64,000 bases of DNA from Cryobacterium sp. Y50 (lineage in GTDB: Bacteria > Actinomycetota > Actinomycetes > Actinomycetales > Microbacteriaceae), in NCBI RefSeq assembly GCF_002929805.1, contig NZ_PJJM01000103.1, forward strand, positions 124,001-188,000, written 5' to 3'. Each line of letters opens with the position of its first letter. The first letter of the stretch is position 1. Below the pieces are notes generated by a model. That model made no database searches and was not told where the DNA came from. It was given only the letters and a program-made list of their open reading frames with translations. Positions 58,626 to 64,000 of the stretch are shown piece by piece. Position numbers and translations under genes: made by a program.

Positions 58626-59555
58626 ATGCTCTGGTACACGGGCAAACGTCTGCTCCAAATGATCCCCGTTTTCTTCGGCGCGACGTTCCTCATCTACTTC
58701 ATGGTGTTCTCCCTCCCCGGAGATCCGATCGCTGCCCTCTACGGCGAACGCCCGCCGTCGGACGCCGTCATCGCCCAGATTCGCGCCGAGTACAACCTCG
58801 ACAAGCCGTTCCTCGTGCAATACCTGCTCTATATCGGCAACTTCTTCCAGGGCGACCTCGGCACCACCTACTCCGGTCGCTCCGTCTCCGACGTGATGGC
58901 CTCTGCCTTCCCGATCACTGCCCGTCTGGCTATGCTCGCCCTAGCCTTCGAAGCGTTCTTCGGCATTCTCGTCGGCCTCATTGCCGGCCTGCGCAAGGGC
59001 AAGTTGTTCGATGCGAGCGCCCTCGTCGTAAGCCTGCTGCTGATCAGCGTGCCGACCTTCGTGATCGGCTTCGTACTGCAATTCGTCTTCGGCGTGCAAC
59101 TGGGCTGGGCGCGCACGACCGTCAGTGGTGCTGCACCGATCGACGAACTGATTTTGCCAGCGCTGGTGCTGGCATCCGTTTCATTTGCCTATATTGTGCG
59201 CCTCACGCGGGCCAGCGTGTCGGACAACCTCAACGCCGACTTTGTTCGCACCGCCACGGCCAAGGGACTCTCCCGCCCGCGCGTCGTGACCGTGCACGTG
59301 CTGCGCAACTCGCTCGTACCCGTAATCACCTTTCTCGGCGTCGACATCGGCTCGCTCATGGTCGGTGCCATCGTCACAGAGGGAATCTTCAACATCAACG
59401 GGGTGGGTGGAACCGTGTTCAAGGCCATTCGCCTCGGCGAAGGACCGACCGTGGTGTCGTTCATCGCCGTCATGGTCGTGATCTTTGTGCTCGCCAACCT
59501 GCTCGTCGATCTGCTGTACGCAGCTCTGGACCCAAGGATCCGTTATGCCAAGTAA
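58626..59555 (+). CDS. ABC transporter permease (DppB/OppB type)
   Basis: A 309-residue permease with six helices, the DppB N-terminal LLQMIPVFFGATFLIYFMV and the EAA loop TATAKGLSRPRVVTVHVLRN near 210-230. Second gene of the peptide uptake operon. Confidence 0.92.
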   Translation: MLWYTGKRLLQMIPVFFGATFLIYFMVFSLPGDPIAALYGERPPSDAVIAQIRAEYNLDKPFLVQYLLYIGNFFQGDLGTTYSGRSVSDVMASAFPITARLAMLALAFEAFFGILVGLIAGLRKGKLFDASALVVSLLLISVPTFVIGFVLQFVFGVQLGWARTTVSGAAPIDELILPALVLASVSFAYIVRLTRASVSDNLNADFVRTATAKGLSRPRVVTVHVLRNSLVPVITFLGVDIGSLMVGAIVTEGIFNINGVGGTVFKAIRLGEGPTVVSFIAVMVVIFVLANLLVDLLYAALDPRIRYAK

Positions 59556-60492
59556 GAACCAGGGCGCGCAGCCGCACTTCGTTGCAGCGCTCGAAGACAC
59601 CCCTCTCGTGGCGATCGACCACCTCGACGAGACCGCGAAAGCGCGCAGCACCTGGGCGGATGCCTGGGATGCGATGCGTCGTCGGCCTGCCTTCTGGATT
59701 TCCTCCGGACTCATACTGCTCATCGTCGCGGTGGCGCTGATACCCGGATGGTTTTCCTCGGTGTCACCGACCCAGTGCCAGCTGTCGGACAGCAACGGGG
59801 TTCCGCAGTCCGGGCATCCGCTCGGATTCACCTTTCAGGGCTGCGACGTTTATGCCCGAATCATCTTCGGTACCAGCGCCTCGGTAACCGTCGGCATGTT
59901 GGCCGCATCGATTGTGACCCTGTTCGGTCTCATCGTCGGTGCCCTCGCCGGCTACTACGGCGGATTCCTCGACGCCGTCGTTTCGCGCATCGGCGACATC
60001 TTCTTCGCCGTTCCGACCGTGCTCGGCGCCATCGTGCTGCTCTCGGTGCTGCCCGACCGCACCCCGGTGGTCATCGCGTTGGTTATCTCGATCTTCGCCT
60101 GGCCGCAGGTCGCGCGCATCATGCGCGGCGCGGTACTGACCGCGCGAAACTCGGACTACGTGGTGGCCTCGGTCGCACTCGGCGTGTCCAAGTTCAAGAT
60201 TCTGGTGCGCCACGTCGTTCCTAACGCGATCGCCCCCGTTATCGTCATCGCGACGGTCTCACTCGGCACCTTTATCGTTGCCGAAGCCACGCTCTCCTTC
60301 CTCGGTATCGGCCTCGGCCCCGGCACGATGTCGTGGGGACGCGATATCGGCGAGGCGCAGACATCCATTCGTACGAGCCCGCAGGTGCTGTTGTACCCCT
60401 CGATTGCGCTCTCTTTGACCGTGCTGGCGTTCCTCATGCTCGGTGACGTGCTGCGCGACGCGCTCGATCCCCAGGCGAGGGCACGCCGATGA
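59545..60492 (+). CDS. ABC transporter permease (DppC/OppC type)
   Basis: A 315-residue permease. The ATG lies inside the end of the previous gene (11-base overlap) after aagga. The EAA loop is SVALGVSKFKILVRHVVPN near 215. A long N-terminal soluble part and a periplasmic loop with two Cys (TQCQLSD, QGCDVY) are seen. Confidence 0.92.
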   Translation: MPSKNQGAQPHFVAALEDTPLVAIDHLDETAKARSTWADAWDAMRRRPAFWISSGLILLIVAVALIPGWFSSVSPTQCQLSDSNGVPQSGHPLGFTFQGCDVYARIIFGTSASVTVGMLAASIVTLFGLIVGALAGYYGGFLDAVVSRIGDIFFAVPTVLGAIVLLSVLPDRTPVVIALVISIFAWPQVARIMRGAVLTARNSDYVVASVALGVSKFKILVRHVVPNAIAPVIVIATVSLGTFIVAEATLSFLGIGLGPGTMSWGRDIGEAQTSIRTSPQVLLYPSIALSLTVLAFLMLGDVLRDALDPQARARR

Positions 60493-62237
60493 CCCAGTTA
60501 GTGACCGAAACCGTGAATAAGACTCCCCCCGCCGGCTCCGAACCACTCTTGGAGGTCCGCGACCTCGAGGTCGGCTTCCGCACCCAGCGCGGCATCGTGC
60601 CCGCCGTGCGCGGCGTCAGCCTCACGCTTTACCCCGGTCAGACCCTCGCGATCGTCGGGGAGTCCGGTTCGGGCAAGACCACGACGGCCCAAGCGATCAT
60701 TAAACTGTTGGCCGGCACCGGCCAGGTGACCGGCGGGCAGATCCTGTTCGAGGGTCGCGACCTGACCATTCTGAACGCCACCGACATGCAGGCCGTGCGC
60801 GGCCGCGAGATCGGCTACGTTCCGCAGGACCCGATGAGCAACCTCAACCCGGTGTGGAACATCGGTTTTCAGGTGTCCGAAGCCATCAAGGCCAACAGCG
60901 GACTTCGCGGCAAGCCCGTGAGGGCGCGCACCATTGAAGTGCTGCAAGAGGCGGGTCTGGCGGATGCCGCTGACCGGCTCAAGCAATACCCGCACCAATT
61001 CTCCGGCGGCATGCGTCAGCGTGTGCTCATCGGTATCGGACTGTCGGCCCGGCCGAAACTGCTCATCGCCGACGAGCCGACCAGTGCGCTCGACGTCACC
61101 GTGCAGCGCCAGATTCTCGACCACCTGGCCACCCTCACCCGGGATTACGGCACCAGCGTCCTGTTTATTACTCACGACCTCGGTCTCGCCGCGGAGCGGG
61201 CCGAGCAGCTCGTCGTGATGTACAAGGGCAAGATCGTCGAATCGGGCCCGTCGCAGGAGATCCTCGCCAACCCGCAGCACCCGTACACCCAGCGTCTGGT
61301 GGCGGCCGCGCCGAGCCTCGCCTCGCGTCGCATTCAGGCCAAGAAGAACGAGGATGGCCCGGCGACCGAAATCTTCTCGGCCGGAGGCACGGACACCGCG
61401 CTGATTCAGCGTGCTACAGACCGTGAACTTGCAGCCTCGGGCAAGGACCTCATCTCGGTCGAGGGCATCACCAAGATGTATCGCATTCGTAAGTCCGGAT
61501 TGCGTTTCGACGAGCTTCTCGCTGTGAACGACGTATCGTTCGGGGTGAAGAAGGGCACCACCACGGCGATCGTGGGGGAGTCCGGTTCCGGCAAGTCCAC
61601 CGTGGCCAAGCTCATTCTGCAGCTCGAGGGCCTCACCAGCGGGCGGATTGAATTCGAGGGGCGCGACGTCGCTGGCTTGAAGGGGCGCGAGCTGCTGAAC
61701 TTCCGCCGCCGCGTGCAGCCCGTGTTCCAAGATCCGTACGGTTCGCTCGACCCGCAGTACAACGTGGGAAACACCATCGCCGAGCCGCTGCTCGCGCACA
61801 AGGTTGGCACCAAGCGGGAGCGGCAGAAGCGTGTGCTGCAGCTGCTCGATCAGGTGTCCCTGCCCGCGTCGACCCAGTTTAGATACCCGAGCGAACTCTC
61901 CGGTGGCCAGCGTCAGCGCATCGCGATCGCGCGAGCTTTGGCATTGAAGCCCGACGTGCTCGTGCTCGACGAAGCCGTCTCCGCACTCGATGTGCTTGTG
62001 CAGGGTCAGATCCTGAACCTGCTTACCGAGTTGCAGACGGACCTGGGTCTGACGTATCTGTTCATCACGCACGACCTCGCTGTCGTGCGCCTGGTCGCCG
62101 ACAATGTCTGCGTCATGCAGAAGGGACGCATCGTCGAAGCCTCGTCGACCGACGACGTGTTCGACAACCCGCGGGAGGTCTACACGCAGGAACTGCTGGC
62201 GGCAATCCCCGGAGCGAACTTTGAGTTCGGGCGGTAG
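60489..62237 (+). CDS. Fused DppD-DppF type ATPase
   Basis: A 582-residue double ABC ATPase: Walker A GESGSGKTT (K63) and signature FSGGMRQR in the first half; GESGSGKST near 360 and LSGGQRQR in the second. Each has the oligopeptide-type C-terminal (ANPQHPYTQ and DNPREVYTQ). Overlaps the previous stop by four bases. It powers the importer. Confidence 0.93.
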   Translation: MTQLVTETVNKTPPAGSEPLLEVRDLEVGFRTQRGIVPAVRGVSLTLYPGQTLAIVGESGSGKTTTAQAIIKLLAGTGQVTGGQILFEGRDLTILNATDMQAVRGREIGYVPQDPMSNLNPVWNIGFQVSEAIKANSGLRGKPVRARTIEVLQEAGLADAADRLKQYPHQFSGGMRQRVLIGIGLSARPKLLIADEPTSALDVTVQRQILDHLATLTRDYGTSVLFITHDLGLAAERAEQLVVMYKGKIVESGPSQEILANPQHPYTQRLVAAAPSLASRRIQAKKNEDGPATEIFSAGGTDTALIQRATDRELAASGKDLISVEGITKMYRIRKSGLRFDELLAVNDVSFGVKKGTTTAIVGESGSGKSTVAKLILQLEGLTSGRIEFEGRDVAGLKGRELLNFRRRVQPVFQDPYGSLDPQYNVGNTIAEPLLAHKVGTKRERQKRVLQLLDQVSLPASTQFRYPSELSGGQRQRIAIARALALKPDVLVLDEAVSALDVLVQGQILNLLTELQTDLGLTYLFITHDLAVVRLVADNVCVMQKGRIVEASSTDDVFDNPREVYTQELLAAIPGANFEFGR

Positions 62238-62257
62238 TCGAACGCTTTCTGCAATCC

Positions 62258-62289
62258 AGGCCCGACTGGTAATTATTCCGGTCGGGCCT
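62258..62289 (+). terminator. Terminator of the peptide importer operon
   Basis: aggcccgac (62258-62266) pairs with gtcgggcct (62281-62289), followed by ttcg. It lies 21 bases after the stop. Confidence 0.65.
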
Positions 62290-62674
62290 TTCGTCTACCG
62301 ACTGCCGGGCATGGCATCTTGTGGTTGTTTGCCCCCAAACGAACGAAACGCTTCGTCCTTACGGAGCAGACGCGGGATTTGTGCAGAATGCGCGACTGGA
62401 ACGATGAAGAATGGTGCAATTTCATAACGGTTCGGGTATTTCTTTGGCGAAAATGATAGATCTTCTTTATTGCCCTAGCCGGCCGCACTCGACTCGCGGC
62501 CGCAGCACGACGAACCGGTCACAGCGGATGACATGATTCTTGCCTGGGCGATCGGATCCGGATACTACGACAGGGCGACGATAGGCCCGGACACTGCGCA
62601 TGTAACCACAGGCACCCAATACTTTGAGATGGGCGGCAGCACCGCAGGCCTCGACACGACCCCGTTCCGCGAGG
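62290..62674. other. Intergenic, low-GC patch, no convincing gene
   Basis: Between about 62370 and 62475 the DNA is unusually AT-rich for this window (for example gggtatttctttggcgaaaa). No frame has a recognisable family. Could be a remnant or a regulatory region of the flanking genes. Confidence 0.4.
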
Positions 62675-63283
62675 CTAGGCAAGAAATATCGCCAGAAGGG
62701 ATGCCGCAGCGCCCGCCACCAGCGCGCCGCAGCGTCCCCATGCCCAGACGACCTCAACGGGGGTCTGGGCTGCGAGGCCGCTGTCTACCTGGCCGCTGCG
62801 CTGCAACGCGTCCCAGCGCGAGCGCACCAGTTGCGCCGCCTGGCCGGACTCACTTCCAGGCAGGTCGCCGAGCCGCGGCGGGCCGCTGACATAGGGTACC
62901 GGGTCGGTGATCTTACGACGTCCGGCGCTGGTCTGGCTCCGGCCGGGCGCCGGGGCGCAGTAGACCGCGAACTTGTGCCCCGGCGTGTACAGGGTGAGTG
63001 CGAACTTGGTGTCGACGTGCACGAGCGCCTCCCACGGCACAACGATGGTGCGCAGCGGATTACGAATGGTCACGACATCGTCGCTCACTTGCAAGTCGGG
63101 CCGCCAGAGCACCTCCCAGACGAACAGCATGACGAACAGGGCCGGAACGGCGAGCCAGCGGTTCGATGTGGTGGGCAGCAGGAACAGGCTGAGCGCGCTG
63201 AGCGCGGCAACCGTGGCAAAGATGGTGGCGATGATGCGGTTGAACCGCGAGTAGAAAACATTCGGGTCGGAAGCGACGGGCAT
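62675..63283 (-). CDS. PH-domain-like membrane protein
   Basis: A 202-residue protein with two hydrophobic helices at about residues 17-58 and a bacterial PH-like domain (VVTIRNPLRTIVVPWEALVHVDTK). A last hydrophobic stretch ends the protein. Similar proteins are common in Actinobacteria; function unknown. ATG 63283 (MPVASDP) taken. Divergent from the ATPase remnant. Confidence 0.75.
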   Translation of the reverse strand: MPVASDPNVFYSRFNRIIATIFATVAALSALSLFLLPTTSNRWLAVPALFVMLFVWEVLWRPDLQVSDDVVTIRNPLRTIVVPWEALVHVDTKFALTLYTPGHKFAVYCAPAPGRSQTSAGRRKITDPVPYVSGPPRLGDLPGSESGQAAQLVRSRWDALQRSGQVDSGLAAQTPVEVVWAWGRCGALVAGAAASLLAIFLA

Positions 63284-63348
63284 GCAGCCATGCTGCCAGA
63301 TTTTGTTTGCACCCACCGCACGAGCAGCTTCGATGAAGGCAGGATTTC

Positions 63349-64000
63349 ATGACCGACGAGGCGACGACCACATTGTCTCCCCGCGTGCTGCAGGTCACCG
63401 ACCTCACCGTGCACTCCGGCGTCGATAACGTCTGGGTGCCGGCCGCGCTCAGCCTGAACTATTCGATCGAGCTGGGCAAGGTGTTCGCCATCGTTGGCAA
63501 GTCAGGCTCGGGCAAGAGTGCCAGCTAGACGACTATTCTCGACCTGCTCCCCGAAAACAGCCGCATCTTTGGCAGCGTCAAGCTCAGTAGCCGCGAGCTT
63601 ATGGAACTGAAGCCCGCTCAGATGCACACGGTGCGCGGCGGCCAGATAGCGATGATCTTTCAGGAACCGATGACGACGCTCAACCCGGTCGACACGATCG
63701 GGTTTCAGATCATCGAGACCCTGCGCGCCCACTTCGGCATATCCCCCTCGCAGGCCAAGACGCGCGCTGGAGCTGCTCGACATGGTCGAACTGCTTAATC
63801 TGCTGATGGCGTTCAACTCCTACCCCCACCGATTGAGCGGTGGGCAACGTTAGCGTGCCATGATCGCCCAATCCGTCTCCCATGACCCGCAATTGCTCAT
63901 TGCCGACTAACCCACGACCGCCCTCGACGTGACCGTGCAGGCCGAAATTCCCGACCTGCTGCGGAGCCTCCGCGATCGACTGGACAGCGCCATCCGCTTG
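63349..64000 (+). pseudogene. Decayed oligopeptide ABC transporter ATPase gene
   Basis: From ATG 63349 the peptide shows Walker A VGKSGSGKSAS, then TAG (63526-63528). The frame continues with MIFQEPMTTLNPVDTIGFQI, shifts near 63765, continues to LSGGQR, TAG (63851-63853), RAMIAQSVSHDPQLLIAD, TAA (63908-63910) and PTTALDVTVQAEI. Three stops and a frameshift make it dead. It continues beyond the window. It is a relative, not a copy, of the ATPase at 60489. Confidence 0.85.

Overview
This 64 kb window is chromosomal DNA from a high-GC Gram-positive actinobacterium, most likely a member of the Microbacteriaceae. The evidence is base composition and codon use, mycothiol S-conjugate amidase (mycothiol is an actinobacterial thiol), class II FBPase (glpX), a DUF222/HNH endonuclease gene of the kind repeated in these genomes, an LAxTG-type sortase signal, and frequent GTG/TTG starts. 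No rRNA, tRNA, CRISPR array, integrase or transposase was seen.

Layout. 0-10 kb is housekeeping: the end of an importer ATPase, an AI-2E-type permease, ilvA, greA, a mca neighbourhood, trhA, an isoprenyl diphosphate synthase, a class V aminotransferase and PIN-PhoH (phoH2). 10.3-12.3 kb is a graveyard: a broken LAITG-anchored YVTN-repeat surface protein, a deleted second copy of phoH2, a WapI-like fragment and a PLDc_N-type membrane gene with an internal stop. DUF222/HNH follows. 15-26.7 kb is core metabolism and DNA maintenance: fumC, carbonic anhydrase, xseAB, ispH, fba and glpX back to back, rmuC, a DEDDh exonuclease and ychF. From 26.7 to 29.2 kb the 3' end of ychF recurs twice, bracketing accessory genes, and a decayed DUF2461 copy follows.

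From 29.2 to 39.0 kb lies the most distinctive locus: an acetone/ketone carboxylase cluster with one HyuB-type subunit, two different HyuA-type subunits, an AcxC-type gamma subunit and an unrecognised 267-residue protein. It is read away from an AcoR-like regulator whose AAA+ domain is degenerate, and a 33-bp palindrome lies between. The subunit set resembles acetophenone carboxylase more than simple three-subunit acetone carboxylase.

39-46 kb holds a broken P450 gene translationally coupled to hemY, a TIGR04053-like radical SAM/SPASM gene, a DNA glycosylase, DUF2461, and a thiol/metal stress locus in which thioredoxin, an MFS exporter and a rhodanese are all broken although a perfect CsoR/CstR-type operator remains. 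46-56.5 kb contains a methyltransferase, ABC-F ATPase, dodecin, a LysR-type HTH-only protein, a Lon-N protein, a Tag glycosylase, and a glycine riboswitch controlling gcvT-gcvH-gcvP. 56.8-62.2 kb is a complete oligopeptide ABC importer operon. The window ends with a PH-domain-like membrane protein and a decayed importer ATPase gene that runs off the edge.

Two window-scale patterns stand out: many broken or partly duplicated genes confined to a few spots, and strong over-representation of the octamer CGGATGCC on both strands. Everything here is read by eye from the sequence; family assignments rest on remembered motifs and no database search was run.
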